From Oxyruncus cristatus (lineage: Eukaryota; Chordata; Aves; Passeriformes; Cotingidae), in NCBI GenBank assembly GCA_013399855.1, contig VXAY01006712.1, forward strand, positions 335,211 through 399,210: a DNA stretch of 64,000 bases. Direction: 5' to 3'. Below the pieces are notes generated by a model. The model saw only the letters and a program-made list of their open reading frames with translations, was not told the DNA's origin and made no database searches. The position numbers and the translations under genes are program-made. Shown here piece after piece: positions 10,691 through 51,582 of the stretch (position 1 is its first letter; every line of letters starts with the position of its first letter).

Positions 10691-13600
10691 AACTAAACTG
10701 TTATTAGAAAAACAACCATACAGGATCAGAAGAAAAATTCAACCACTCACGTATCCTATACCTGGCATGTGCTTAGACCAGAAAAAGCACCTGCTCCTAG
10801 ACCATTCTCCAGTATAAAACTTCCTGGCTACCAGTCAGGCTCAGAGACCGGACATGCTGGAGGCTGCCGCCTCTCTCCTTTAGTAGCCCTTTTAAGGACC
10901 TTCCCTCCCTGGCTTTCCCTGATCCTTTTTGAACCTTTTTACACTTCCGTAACACAGAGCATCTCATGGTGGTGAGTTCCTCCATCTTGCGCTGTGAGGG
11001 CAGCGTGAGGGGCTGTCGTTTCTCATCCCGCTCGAAGAGCGTGGAAGCACAGAGAGCACAGTGAATGCCACTGAACTTTAGTGGCACCAAGCACTGATGT
11101 GAAAATCAGAGATGTCAGGTGGAGTGGGATTTGTCTTGAGCCATGGAGCAGCAACGTCTAGTACTAAATAAATTGTTCCTGCTAGCCTCCCTCCAGGTTA
11201 GAGTGGTACAGAGGACTAGTGCCAGGCCCTGATCTAGCTAGGTGAGTCCCTGAGTGCTAGGATATCAGTACCATTGATCAATTTTATTGCAGCAGAACCT
11301 GAAGGTCTTGGATCTGATCTGCATTTTCTACACACATCAAAAAGACAACTCAGCTCACCAGAGCTGGCCACTGTAATATTTAGTGAGCAGGAGCAGGAAG
11401 ATTCAACTGGGTGCTATAGATAGCCTCTGCCATCTTTTGCCATTTCTATATTTCCTGGAGAGTAGGCAGTGCAGGTTTCAGGAACACTTGTCAGACCATA
11501 ACCACAGAAATGAGGAGCACCAGTTGCTTTCTCAGCATCTTACAGTGATCTTTGAAGCATCCTCTGCCCTGGAATGAAGTATGGGGTTGTGTCTGATGCA
11601 TCTGCCAAATTTATATTTGCTCTTGATATGCCCGAAAAGTGTTGATTTAGAAAAAATTGAGACTCTCTTCTTATCAACACTAGGCACTCAGAAAGGCAAC
11701 AGAAGTGTGTGTCTGTGTGTTAGCCAACAGAGTGCTTCTTTGTGCAAGTGTTTAAAGCGGAGAGTGCCCAGATCCCCGTCTTTACTCTTTACCTTCTCGA
11801 AGATGTTTGAAGTCTGAAGAAAATACAGCCTCTTCCTCTGCTAGCTGAATTATGTTTTGAAATAGGTCGTCAATTTCCTTACTAGTAACAAAAACATAAC
11901 CTCTAATTAATGTCTTTTTGGGTGACAGACCAGAATATGTCTGAATAACAGCGCACAACTGAAAGCTTGCAAAGACTTTCCTATAAGGATGGAAGCAATA
12001 TAGGAGCTTAAGCTGGAATACACATCTAAAAGTGTGTTTCTGACAAGCACCTGAATTGTGATTGCTACACCTGCTTTTCTTATGCAAGTGTATTAACCCT
12101 AAAAAAATAAGCAGCAACAACTGTGTTTGTACAGTAAGTGCACACAAAGGATTTGTACCTTTTTAGATTGACTTCTAGATCAGAGTTGAAGAATTGCCAA
12201 GAGACTTCTGCAAGGCAGAAAGGTCTTGTGGGAATAGTGTGGAAATGGTTCAAGTTGTTGAAACAAGCCAAACCAGGATCATATATTCTCAGATAATTGC
12301 ATTAAATCAAGTTTGACATACATGCAATTGTGCCTGTGGAGGGAGATAATATAACGTAGATAATACAGAATAGGAACACAGATGTCTTGTGCAAAATTAG
12401 TTCCTGATATAGCTTCAGTGGAATTGGTAGATATCACCCTGGCAATGAATATGACTCAAATTATTGTATAGAAATTACATAAGACTGCAACCTTTTCAAT
12501 ACTTATGAAAAAGAACTTTCGAGTGTGTTAGTAATCACTTTAATAATGAAATTACTAGATGCCATGTTCCTAATGAGCTAGCTAGAGTGTTGTAAAAGCA
12601 TTTATTTAGGATTTTTTTTTTGAAACTTGGGAAAGGTGGCATACCTGCTCATCACTACAGCATTTTCATGTGATACCATAGGCCCTAGTAAGTTCTTAAG
12701 AAACAAAAATGTAAAAGGAAAACAGGACTTCTGGCCAAGGAAAATGTGTATTTGTACTAAGTTAATTAATTTGACAGAGGATGATTATTTTGCCAATATC
12801 CCTGTAAAAAACAACAGCTTCAAAATACAGCTGTAGTGTCCCTAAAATTGATTGAATCATTGAAACAATGATTCTTAAAATAAGCAAACTGTGAAATTGT
12901 GGGGGGGAAATGCTCACATAGTTTTACGAAATAAAGTGACCATTGTGTAAAACTGCTCAGTCTAAACCAACAAGCTTCTTCATAGAGGTCAAGATTAGAA
13001 GGTGCACCTAGACCATCAGAATACTTCACACTGATACTAGTGTCAGAGGAAAATGAAGGAATGAAGTTTGCAAAGACCAATAACCAATAGAGAAGGCTGT
13101 ATCAGAGCCCTCATGTGGGAACGATGCTTGGAGAGCAAAATTTCTTCATTTCTCCAGCTGAGTTCAGTTCCAGCCCACACATTAATCCAAAGGGCAGCCA
13201 AGGAGAGAAGAGAGTGGTGGCTGAAACTTGCCAAGGGAACTGGCTTATCCTTCTGTTTACCTTTTGATCTACCTTTTTAAATCCAATTCCTCCTACAGAT
13301 AGCTTGAGGAGCTATCGAAGTGAAATTGTAGGATGAAATTTGCATCGTATAAGGAGCTGCATAAAGCTCTGAATGATTTTGCTGACATAGGCCATACTTA
13401 CGTTTTGTACCAAGTTCTTGTACCAAGCACTGATCATGGTCTCACTTAGTGCCTCCATTAGCTTCAGACCTGCAGTATGACTGCAAGGCAGAGTAGTAAC
13501 AGCACTGAGGAAAAATGAAAGATGTCTAAGTACTCAGAATTTGAAGGGAGGATAGGGAGAATTGGTTATTGTTTCACTTCTGAACGTGTTAAGAGGGCAG

Positions 13601-15550
13601 AGTATCTGTTTCTATTAAGGAAATAACAATGAATGCGAAGTGTGAAAGAAATGCAGTCTGATGCTGCTGGTTTGAGCAGCATCACCCTTCCTCCCTGAAA
13701 GGCTACTCTACGCAGTCCAGCTCTGAGGCTCAGTTTACCTCCTGCTCAGCCTTGCCATGACCAAAGTGACTGCAGGAGTGTCAGAGTGTCGCATGTGGGG
13801 CAGCCAAGGAAGGAGAGGGGGACACCCAGCAGCCACAGTGGCAACCTGCCACAGCAGGTGATATTCCCACACAGTTCTTGGCATAGGTGCTGTGGACTTT
13901 GGTGCCTGTCCTCTGTCATCCATCTCGTCGCTGCTGGGGGACACCTCAGCTCCTCCTGCACCAGCACAGCTTGCCATGTGGAGAGCTTTGCTCAGGCAGG
14001 ACTGTTTTTTTGTAAGTATGTGTTTTTCCTAGGCGGATATTCTCAGTAGGGTCAGTGGTTCAGCGCAAGGGTATGTGTGGACAATTTCTTCATTTACTTC
14101 TGTGGGCTCACTAAGGGGTCTATGGCTCACCAGAGACCCGAGGACACTGTAGGAACATAGTTTTTCCCATGTTGGTTTTCAAGTAGAGGACAAGGCCCTT
14201 GAGTTCACACGGGATAGACAGAAGCATAAATAATGTCACTTCAGCGCGGGGTTAGTCAATTTGTCCTAATTTACTCCTTTGAACAACAGCTTGATCTATA
14301 TGTCCATAAAAGGATTCCTGATTGTGTATGTGTGTGTGGATGCCTGACATACATAAAAGATGCACTGAAGAACTGAAGATACCGAGAAGAAATTCCATAG
14401 AGTATTTTTACATGAAACAGCTGCATGTCAGGTCTCTTTAGCTTTATGTTAATTTCAGACAAGTAGCTTCAAATTTCTCAGTGCAAGAATCTTGTTCTTT
14501 CAGCTGTTCTGTAAAACTTCCCCTTTAAGCTCAGGCACTAGCATCGCTCTCTTTTCTCCTATTTCCCCACACATCTGCATCAGACAGATTATACTTGTTC
14601 GGCAAGACAGCTAAAGTCACTGCCTTTCAGGCTTGTGCTATGTAATACATTCTCCTTCTTGACCCTCATTTTAAATAAAACTTTTTTCTCCATCTACGCG
14701 GAGGCAGGAAAAGAACAATTTGGCTGCAAAGAGACACATTCTGGGATCAAACAAGGCAGGGGAGCGGGGCTTGTGGAATGGGTACAGCTCCACATCGGAG
14801 TTTCTGTTCACCTTCATCTTCCATCATTTGGGGTTTTCTGGGTCTAGCAGTAATCCAAGCTGCTCATTTTGACAGATTTAGAGTGTTTCATACATTAATT
14901 GGAATCTCACTGGTTTAATGTCTTCATTCAAGCAGTTTCTCTGATCATGGCGCTGAAAGGGAAGTCTTATGTTATGCATAGCTTTATATGAAAAAAAAGG
15001 AAGCTTATGTGATTATGGTAATAGTTCATAAAATCTAGCAGACAAAAAATAATTTGGAATTCATTTATTCATAAGAGCAGAAGTTAATATTCTTGCCTAC
15101 AAAAGAATTTCAGACATTAATCTTTTCTCCTGAATTTCTGCTATTCTGCAGAGGTAGTTTGGATTGCTTTGCCATTGCTGTTGTTCTAACTTCTTTTTTT
15201 TTTTTTTTTTTTCCCTTCTTAATCTCTTCAAAATACTGTTTTTCCTTAAATAAATAATGCTGATTCCATTAAGATGGTATCAAAGCTGTCTTCCAACTTT
15301 CCTACTGATTTATGTAAGTATTTGAGCAGAACACTGAATTCTGGTCTCTGATTTGCAGCTAAGCATTTTAATGGTACAGAGTAAATCACTTCCCTACAAC
15401 TGAAGGTTTAGGATTTCAGTAACTTAGCATATTGTTTCATAATTTGCAAATTTCTGTCAATGGTGCACATTTACTTTGGGAACAGGGGAATACTGTGTGT
15501 ATATGTCTGTTTATAAGTGTCATTTCTCTTATTTCAGTAGGATACTGAAA

Positions 15551-15601
15551 TTCTTTTCTTTTTTCTTTTTCTTTTTCATTTTCTTTTTTCCCCCCCCCCC
15601 C
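15551..15601 (+). repeat. Polypyrimidine tract ending in poly-C
   Basis: About 50 bases of T-rich pyrimidines, interrupted by a few purines, run into 11-12 C residues. Such mirror-like tracts can form triplex DNA, but they are common in vertebrate intergenic DNA. Confidence 0.8.
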
Positions 15602-16264
15602 TTGATGATCCTCCTTTATTTCTTCAGTATCTGTCTTATCTGAGATGCTTCAAACCTCCCAAATGTCATTTTGAACTGAGCTCATAAAGGGCTGGCAGCA
15701 GCTTCAAATACTTTAATAGTTACTTGGGACCAAATTGTGTACTCCCTTGGTCTGACTTTGTTGAGAGCCATGCTGCTGAAAGCAGAAAAAACGTGGCATG
15801 TAGCCATGACAGAATTGAAGAGCGAAGACTACAGGAACAGGCATTCAGATTAACCTTTGTATTAACTTCACTGAAGAAATACATCTGGAATGTATTAAAA
15901 CATGTTTTTTGTGTGATCTGCCCATTCTGTGCTATCGTTCTAGAGGGCAGTGCTTTAAAGCCCTTTCCTCCAGGTTAAGTCAATTTAACGACTGCAAAGT
16001 GGCAGAGCACTTCAAGGTGACTGTGGGGTGGGGATCTGCTGCTTTTCGTGTTAGGCCCAATGGCTTTTCATGATTTTACTGGGGAGTTGACAATACAGGA
16101 AAAATGTCTTGTGTATAAAATTCACAGATCACAACAGGAACACAGATTCACTAGAGAAACAGAGGAATAGGGAAGGCAGGAAATTTCAGAATCAGATCTG
16201 GCCAACTGCCTTTTTCCTAATAAGGTATGTTGGCCAATAAGTATTCCTGACCATATGTGCCCCT

Positions 16265-16298
16265 CTGTGTGTGTGTGTGTGTGCATGTGTGTGTGCAC
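16265..16298 (+). repeat. (TG)n microsatellite
   Basis: Mostly perfect TG dinucleotides, interrupted by a GCATG step and ending in GCACACA. It is an ordinary vertebrate dinucleotide repeat. Confidence 0.9.
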
Positions 16299-19200
16299 AC
16301 CCACAATAACATAGTTCTCTTTTTTTGTTAAACTTTGCTGATCTCTGGTGAGCTTCTTGCACACCCCACCCTACCCAAGATGTGTATAGCTGAAAGGGGA
16401 CTTTGTCTTTTGGGTCAGAGACAGGTTGGATGAGACCACCTCTTTGGGCCATTCAGATCTACACGTGTGTGCCCCAACTCCCCTGACAATCTCTGCAGTT
16501 TGGGAAACTTGGCTAGTTTGAGCTGCTTTTGTTTATGGCTTTGCTGAGTTTATGGATGGGGAGCATTGCCCAGAGAGCTTTAAGGGAAGTGACCTTTTGG
16601 TTTATTCATTGTCACATGCAGACTGTAAGGAGCAGAAACAAATAAACTGCTGGCATCATGGAACTGATTTGAAGTGGTTTTGAGTTACAGGCCAAAAAAA
16701 AAAAAAAAAAGAAAAAGCTACAAACTCCTGACCTTGAAATTTATGGGCCCTTGGCTATTCAGTATTGCCTTCTTTCCTGGTTCTTCAGCTTCACTTAATC
16801 ATCTAAAGCTAGAAGATTTCATTTTCAATTTTTAAAAAAGTCATTTGCGGTAACTGGGGGGAAAAGTTCAGTTCAAAATATACACCCTGCCACAGTAAAG
16901 AGACACCTTTCCAGAATACAGGAAAAAAAGCTGCCACGGACAACATGAGCATTTGCTCTGCACATTCATCGTCCCTGTGATGACGTCTAGAGCCCCAGTT
17001 CTTCCCTTGGTTTCCTTGCACAGACAGGGAGACTGGCATTCCTGCTGGTACAGCCCCACCAGAGGTCTCCTGAAATACGGATCAGCACTTGTTCGTAAGA
17101 CAGAGAGTGCACTGCTACCAGTGCTTCATCTGGGGTTTACACTGGTGTCGTCAGTCTGTGCCCCTGACTCGCCAGCAGCAAGAGGTGCTGCAGGACGGCT
17201 GTGCTGCATGGCTGCGTCAGGGCTGTGATGCTGCTGTCACCCCAGTGAGACAGGATTCCAGATCCTGTTCCCCAGCAGTGGCAGAAGGTGGTACCAGGGG
17301 TTTTCCGGACTTTTCACCCTTCTCTGGAGCATTTTGCCACTGAAGCCTCTCAAGGCAGACCACTGTCCAGTGCCCTTTGCACAGCAACCTGCCAACGGTC
17401 CAAGGAGTTTCTCTGGTGGAAGAGGAATTGGTAATGAGCTATGGTCAAGCCAACAGGAAGACAGAAGGCCATGGAGAAGCACAGGAGCAGTGAGCATGCA
17501 GAGCATCTGCAACCTTTTTCTCCTTAAAACAGGTAGATCTTGGCCAAGTTTGTCCTGCTGCTGTGGGCTTGCTGCAACCAACAGCAAGACTGGAAAGTAC
17601 ATGCCTGTTAATTAGTGGGGAGAACAAAATACTTATGAAGTAAGGCATATTTATACATGGTTCCATGTTGCTAAGCACAGCTTAAGGAGAATAAATAAAT
17701 CAACCAATGAAGGCACATGAATTTAATTTTACATGGGCATAACTTTTACAAGATGAAATTCCTTTTTTAACAGTGGACTATCACAGTGCCTCTACAAACA
17801 TGGTGTGACTTGCTAGAGTGCAAGTAGAGCCCTTATTGGTGGCCTGAATGTCCCAGACCCAATTTCCCCCTAGTTTAAGTTCCTTAGCCTATGAGTGGAC
17901 AAGTGCATTTCTTAGGTTTTCTTGCAAGTGATGTGTGTTATGTCTCTCCTGCTTCCCATCCCACCCTGTTGTCTTTTGAAGTTATTGATTTCTTGGTGAC
18001 CCCCAAAGGTGTGTGGGCACACCTCCTACCTAGGGAGATCAACTCCTTGGAGAAGAAGGAGCAAGGACTGACTGCATTTACTGGTTACAGAGATAAACAC
18101 GACTTCCCTTCGAAGGACATGTCCCAGTTTGGATGGCATTTTCAGTGTGTGATGTTTATGGTAGGTGGAGAGGGTACAGCATTTCGGGTTTTATTCCACA
18201 AATGCTTATTAATATATAATGTGCAGTGATCAGCAGAGTCCTGCTTAAGCCTGGTGGCCAAGCAGTGAGACATGCTGGCTTCACGTACCTGGCAGCATAC
18301 CTCCACCAAATACGGCAGTTTCCAAGGAAAACATGTAGGTACCAGCAGTCTCACAGCTGCATCAGAGTCCAGTTTTGGTGTGCCATCTGATGTATTCATT
18401 CCTTTTAGCTGCACTTCAAACATATTGGGACCTTTTGCTTTTTGGGGGAAAGAAAGACAGAGACTGTCGCCAACCCAAGCAAACCTTGAGTGCATTTCTT
18501 TGTTTAGGCCTCAGCTTCCTTGTAATTAAATGACTCATAAAATTGCTCACATACAGTTCTGCAAACAAACACAAGAATGTGTTATATTAATAGTCTTGTT
18601 GTTTTTTGGTGTTTGGTTTGGGTTTTATTTTGGGGGGGGGGAGTTGTTTGTTTTATATAGCTGGCGTGGAGAAAGCTGTGGGAGCTTTGGAAACAAACTA
18701 TGAGCTTTGTACTTGTGTAGTGTGAGTTCTGGTTTGCATTAACTCGGTACAATGTGACACTGGAGGGTGAATTTCTGAGACATGATTCAATCTGTACTTT
18801 TTCCTGTAATCTAAATTGTGCAGGACTCCAGCACTGACAAGAATCACTACTTGTCCTGCCTATTCCTTATAAGTAAAAACCACAAAAAGATGAGGAATGC
18901 TATGCTCACTCCCTATGGCAGCTACAGAGTGGAAATAAGAAGGAAGTCATGGCTGATTGAAGAGTTTAAAAATAGTGCCTCATTACCGTATGCCCCTGGC
19001 AAAATAGGAGGACCAGTGGATATAACATTTTAAAACAGAAAAAGAACTGCATATATTGATGACAGGGTCAACAACATATTCACAAAACGGAAAAAAAAAA
19101 AGGGTTATGCTCTAGTGCATTAGAAACCTGCAAAAAATGAATTGGCTCCTCAGTGCAAGGTGTGTGTGCATGGGTCCTGTTACACCCATGTAATCTGAAA

Positions 19201-22200
19201 ATAAGTGTCTGTACCATTTTTTTATTTGCTGTCTTAAAGGGGGCTATGTTGCCTAAAAAAACCAGACATGCTGGGAGAAGGAGACTGGGAGCCTTCCTCT
19301 TGGAGGTGACTGAAATTCATTGTGCATTGCTTCTCTGCATTGTTCTTTGCCTGTCAGAGAGAGCACGAGGGCAGTTTGCTGGTGCTCCTTTTGTAACTTA
19401 AGGGTGTGTTTGCACAGTAGTCAGGAGAATGAGGCCCATGGAAGCTGCTAGAACAGTATCCCCCTAGTTTGGGGGATTTGCTGGCAACAGTGGAAATCTT
19501 TCTGAAACAAAATGACATTAATAATCAAGGTGTTTATACCCAAGTATGGCTAAGATGTGTCATTACTTGGGAGAAATAAGGAAGCATTGGCTCTAAATAT
19601 GTATGTTTTGGGAAAAGAAACATCTAACCAAGTCAAACAGTCAATTTACAACTGATCCAAAGGGGAGAGGAAAAATACTCCTAAGTGCTGCTCTTTGATG
19701 AGCTCAGTGAGCTTGCTTCTCTTGTGCATCTCTTGATGTATCCCTGCTCCCCACAGACATTCTCTTCCATCTATCATGTCTTTCATCTATCTTCTAGAAG
19801 TACCACTGATAACCAACAGTAGTAATTCTTTGGCAGCTGGCCACTGCTTTAGGTTACTGGAGCTGGGACTTGATACACCAGTCAGACAGAAATCATTTAA
19901 CAACATCGATGAAATCTGTACATAAATTAGAACTAGACTTGAAGATACAGCTTCAGTGATTTTGCACTAAAAACTGAGGACAGGACACTATGGAACTCAA
20001 GCAGGAAAGAATGACAATAAACTCCATGCAGATATATGTGCATATGTGTGTAATGTTTTTAAAGAAAAGTCTTCAAGCTTTGCAAGAGACAGCTGTAGAG
20101 GTTTTCTGCTACTTGTTTTGCTGCTTGGTCATGAAATTATACTCTTGGTACTCTTGTTGTTGCTGAAACTGGCACAATTTCACTTTATCAAAGCAGGAAG
20201 GAGAAAGAACAGATGTTGATGTCAATGCAGCCACTGACTCGTGGCAATGTAACAGGACAGTGTCACTGAAACATTCTTTGCAATTTTTTTTCCTTTTTTT
20301 TTTTGTTTTGTTTTTTTGTTGTTTGTTTGGTTGGTTGGTTTTTTTGTTTGTTTGTTGTGTGTTGCATTTCTACCATGACAGAGGCACGGGGTGCCTGGCC
20401 CTTAACTCACCAAACCACTGCCATGTGGAGTGTGCCAAGTGGGCAGCTGTAGCTGTGGGTGCATGGCTGTGGGACTCCTCCACAAGCAGTGTGACAGAAG
20501 TTAAGCAAGGCCTGGACCTAACAGTCTCTTACTCTGACAGCTCAAGGCATTTGAGGTGTTGGACAGAAGAGGGCAGTGCACATTTATTTTGGACTGGTCA
20601 CTCAGGTGTTATTTACATTCAAAGTCATGAATTTTAATGGTCAGCAGTTAATGCTTTCCCTGGCTGCCTCTCGTTTCCTCTCTTCTTTGGTTATCAAGAA
20701 ATGTGCACATCTCCACTCCCTTGGGGAAGCACAGTGGTCAAACTTTGTGCAGCATTAGTTATATGCCAAGGAACCCAGTGGGCCTTCACCTCAATTAACA
20801 CATACATATATGACAGAAAAGAAAGAACACCTATTTGGAGATAGGTGCATACTGCTAGCCTTGCTTAGAGAACTCTGAGTAGCTGGAGGACTGTTGATCT
20901 CGGCTGAATTTGTGTTACACATCACTCTGACTGTTGCTTCACAGTAATCCATTGTGTAACACAAGTCTGAAGGAAGACGGTCATTCCATCATCACTATTA
21001 ATAGGGGACAATATCTCTCCTTACATGCTTTGCCTCTCTGATATTTGTTTCATGTTCCACCCTCCTTCCTCCCCTCCTTTTCCAGCTGCAAGATTTCACA
21101 GGTTACCTGGTGGGCCCAGTAAAGGTATAGTTACAGCAGGAAGCATTCAGCTGTTGAGTCTTGCCCATCAGCCCTGGGCAATGATCCACTGGGCCAATGA
21201 TTCACCCCTGCAGGGAGAACTGGGCACCAGTGTGGCTGTGCCACTGTCTGCCACTGCATCATGGTGTGTAGCATGGGAACACACTCCTGGGGAATGGTGA
21301 TACTGAGTCCTGAAGTGGCTCTTTTCCATCTGAGTCTGGGATTGCTTCATGTCTGCTTCTGGGTTTTTTTGCTGTCAATAATCAGATGGTACATTTTTTT
21401 CTCTCCCTTTTTTTCTTCTGGATGACTTACAGTCTTTGACTTGCAAACTTAGACCTAATAATCAAAATTGCTGGCTTAATGTTTCCTTGTATTATTCAAC
21501 CCAGATGCCACTCTCACTGCCTTCTATGCACGTGTGGGACATAGTTTGCATCTTCGTGCATGCAGTCTCTCTCTGCTGGTATCACTTAAAGACAAGGGGA
21601 CACAGAGTCTCAGAAGTCTTCATTAATCATCCACAGCTAACCACTCACACTATAAATAGTTGATGATTTGTCCTCACAGGCAACATTGCTTCACAGCAAG
21701 GAGCAGGACAAGAACAAGTTCATGAGTAACACACAGGCCCAGGGACAGCTGGGGCAGAGGGCAGGGTGCCAGAAATGGCCAGACAAGTGTGTGGCTCCAA
21801 CCGTGTTCAGGCACTGCCAGCACCCCTCAGGGCTGGGCCAAGGTGCCTCGGTACCCAACCTGGCTGTGCAGGCCACTCACAGTGGGTTCTTTAGCAGACC
21901 TGCAGCGCTGACTGTGACAATTTCAGGGGTGAAAATTATGGGTATTTCTCGTTGTCCCCTTTTTGCACAGTGTTAGGAGCAGGGATAGTTTGGACCAAGG
22001 CTTTTGAAAAGTCTTGGGTGGGTCCTTAAGGGAAAAGGTGCATGGCCTCCTCTGCTCCTAAAAACTCAATGATTTTGTAAATTTGAGTCCTAACCAAAGG
22101 TGTAATTATACTCCTTTCCTTGAGTGAAGAACCTGCTTAGAATGTTATCACCTGCTCATTGTCCACTGGCATCTTACTACATTCTGCAGTTTTCTTACCT

Positions 22201-23024
22201 TAACTCCATCACGATAATTACTTGTGGGCCTAAACCACCAAGTGGCATTTCTGATACAATCCAACCTAAAAACAAAGAAAATTAAATCCAGGCATCTCCT
22301 TCATATCAGTTTATCTGCAGTCCTACAAATGCGAAGGTGCAAAAATTAGGACGGATTTGCTACACAGGAAAACAATCAGAGCAGATCAGTGTAAGCCAGT
22401 CACTGGCTGATGCACCCCAAAGGTAAGCAGCTGCTTGAAGAGTTGTCAGCCTTTCTGCCTTTGTTGTTAATTATTCAAATTCACATTCAGACTCATCCAG
22501 ATTCCCCTTTCCTGAGAACTTGGGCATGCACCAAAAGCTAGATGAAAGACTAAGGTATCACTGTTTTTGTATTTCAGAACACCTAGAAGAGTTCTCTGCA
22601 CCTATGAGGGAGGCTCCGTTGTCGTATAACGTAACTTAAATCCTGCACAGCTGACACCTGTGAGGCAGAAGTTCTTGGTTAGCTGATACCTGCTCTGACT
22701 CCTGACACCTCTAACCTTCCAGGTCTGGCACAGTATTGTTGGAAAGCACCACCTTGAAAAGAGTTAGTCATAATAACAACATGCATATTTTGGGAGTTTC
22801 CTGCTCGTTCTGTCTTCAGCCCAGGCTTCACTGGGCTTATCTGTCCCATCACGTGCCTTTCAGTGTCAACAGGAAACTCTCAGTCTCTCACAGTAACTCA
22901 GCACATATACACACTCTGCACATCATCAGCAATTTTTGGAAAGCATATAAATATTAAAGGATTCTTTTTAAAAGAAACATAATTTGTAAAAATGTCTTTA
23001 ATTTAAATTTTAAAACCTAATCCA

Positions 23025-23066
23025 TTTATTTTACAATTCTTTATATTCTCATTGTAAACTTTTATT
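23025..23066 (-). terminator. Candidate SYK polyadenylation signals (two AATAAA)
   Basis: On the minus strand AATAAA occurs at 23066-23061 and again at 23030-23025. They lie about 2.0 kb beyond the SYK stop codon and are the first canonical hexamers I found after it. The human SYK transcript has a long 3' UTR of the same order, so the position is plausible. The region is AT-rich, so chance hexamers are expected; no transcript evidence is available here. Confidence 0.35.
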
Positions 23067-25085
23067 ATGTAATAGTGAAGTTAAGAATAATCAAGTAACA
23101 CTGGAGAGTGATGTTGACATTCACTCAGAAGAGAGGAGATGAAATAATCCTCCCGTTTTGTTGTATCAGACATTGTTCTTAAAGAGACTGAGACATATAT
23201 CTCTCATTCAGGGAAATTGAGTACTGTCACTTGCTGGTTAATAGAGATTTGTGCGATTTGTGCAATTTTTTATAACTAATATCCCCATAAATGTACTAAT
23301 TGCACATGTAGAAATAACAATTTCTCTGCAACACAACTAAAGTGACAAAACACTTGTGTGTAACTGTTGCTAACTTCTACTCAAACTGGTCTTGTAGAAA
23401 AGTGTTTCTTAAAAACAAAACAAAAAATAAATCGTCTTCAGTGTAAGTCACATTTGGTCACATTTGAAACATGGTCTATTACACTCAAGTCTTTTTCAGT
23501 AGTATGTGGTTTCTGAAGAATCTTGCACTGGACACCCAAGACTGAACTACCAAAAGTAACCAGGTATTATTTAACAAATAGGCCATGACCTTAGTAAAAA
23601 GAAAAAAATTCATTAAATCCTACATTTGTTTGTAGTCTTATCTGCTACTGAAATTATTTCACACTTTCTCACTTTTAATTGCTCACACAATTTCTTTGCT
23701 AGAGAAAAAAATATCACTACATCTCTAAGAATATCCTGTTCACACAAAAATTAAACACATGTACTCTAACCCAACATATGCAATAAATATATCTAACTCT
23801 AAATCTTATTTATATTCTTCTAAAATCTATAACAAATGCAATGTATGTAGACTCCTGAGATAGAGGTAAATGACAATAGAGTAGCTGCTTTTGAGTAATA
23901 AGTGATAAAATAAGTGATAAATTTTGATAGTGGTAATATTTAAAATGAGATTGGACTAGCAAAGCATAAGGGTAAAAACAGAATTGGGAGTTGATTATAT
24001 TATTTGTAATTACTAAACTGCCAATTTAATGGAAGGTCCACATGCCCATTTTTAAGTATTTGTGCTAGAGTTAAAATTTAGCTTTAGAGGTGATAAGGTG
24101 TGGTGAAATTCTCATGGATGCTTTTCAATAAAGATCTGAATAAAAGACAGAAATGATTGCTTCACAAAACACAATACAAGGAGCTTTGGTATTCCCAGAT
24201 AGGCACATGGAAAAGGTATGTCTGGAGAAGGATGAACCAGTACAGAGAAAGACAGGTGCTGCTTCATCACGGGTGTATTTTCAGGAATGCAGTGGTGGAA
24301 TTTATGTTAAAATCCAGACTCATTGTCTTAGGCACCGGTATGTTTTCTTCAAAGATGAGAGCAAACCCCTGAGTTCCCAGGTTTCACCAGGACAAAGAAT
24401 ATCTCCCTGAGAAACAGCTGGGCTCCACACATGAGATGAGGAACAAGAGAAGCTGGTCACATCTAAAGGAGGTGATGATATTAGAAAGTAAAAACTTTCA
24501 GTTCTCCTCTGCCTACTTCACCACTAAGAAGAATATGATTTGATTTTGAAGGGGCTTGGTGATAAAATCAAACACATTGTCAGTCAAAGCGACTGACACA
24601 CTTTCACAGAGAATTTCCTTCACAGTGAGAAACGTTTATGTTATTCTTCCTTGAGGAGGGGGAAGGCTGAAAAAACTCAATGCATTTGAGGGCTAAGAAT
24701 ATTAACAAGAAACATCTAAATTTCCAGTTTACATTCCAATACAGGAGAGGAAGGACGTTCAAAGGCATTAAATGGGTTTTACAGGACTGCAAATGTAATG
24801 CAAATAAAGCTGTAAATAAAATTAAATTGGGCGTAGCAAAAATGTAAGCATCTGCTCTGACAGCCTTGCTGCTCACTTTGAGTCCTCTACACTTTCAACA
24901 TTCTCTTTCTGGGCTGGATATTGTGCAGGAGGCAAGAAAAGGCAACCTGACAGGCACAAGGCTCAGCTCTGCGCTTTGCAGGGTGAAAATGGAAGTTTGG
25001 AGGTCAAAGTTGCTTGGTTTTGGAAATCCAACTGCTTCTCAGAGGGTGCTGGCTGGAGACAAGGAAGCTGCCGTTCTTCAGGCTG
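23025..25085 (-). other. SYK: Probable SYK 3' untranslated region
   Basis: This is the sequence directly after the SYK stop codon, in the direction of transcription. No further SYK coding sequence is expected after it. The part close to the stop (24860-25085) is GC-moderate, and the distal part (23000-24150) is strongly AT-rich, as in many long vertebrate 3' UTRs. The distal border is inferred from the first AATAAA hexamers. Confidence 0.5.
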
Positions 25086-51494
<26,409 letters not shown>

Positions 51495-51582
51495 CTGAAA
51501 ATACACAGATGGAGACATGAGTACAAGCCGAAAAAAAAAAAAAACAACAGTAAAGGGCGGATCACATGCAGTGTGTTAACAG

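Larger units (their letters stand above)
10691..22990. other. Intergenic DNA 3' of SYK, no gene recognised
   Basis: I see no exon with family-level similarity on either strand. Locally GC-richer stretches at about 13690-13990, 16950-17600 and 21660-21900 hold open frames up to about 120 codons in several frames, which is what base composition alone gives. Simple repeats include poly-T at 15188-15211, a pyrimidine tract ending in poly-C at 15551-15601, a (TG)n/(CA)n tract at 16265-16298, poly-A at 16693-16709, poly-G near 18632-18640 and a T/G-rich tract at 20283-20358. Confidence 0.55.
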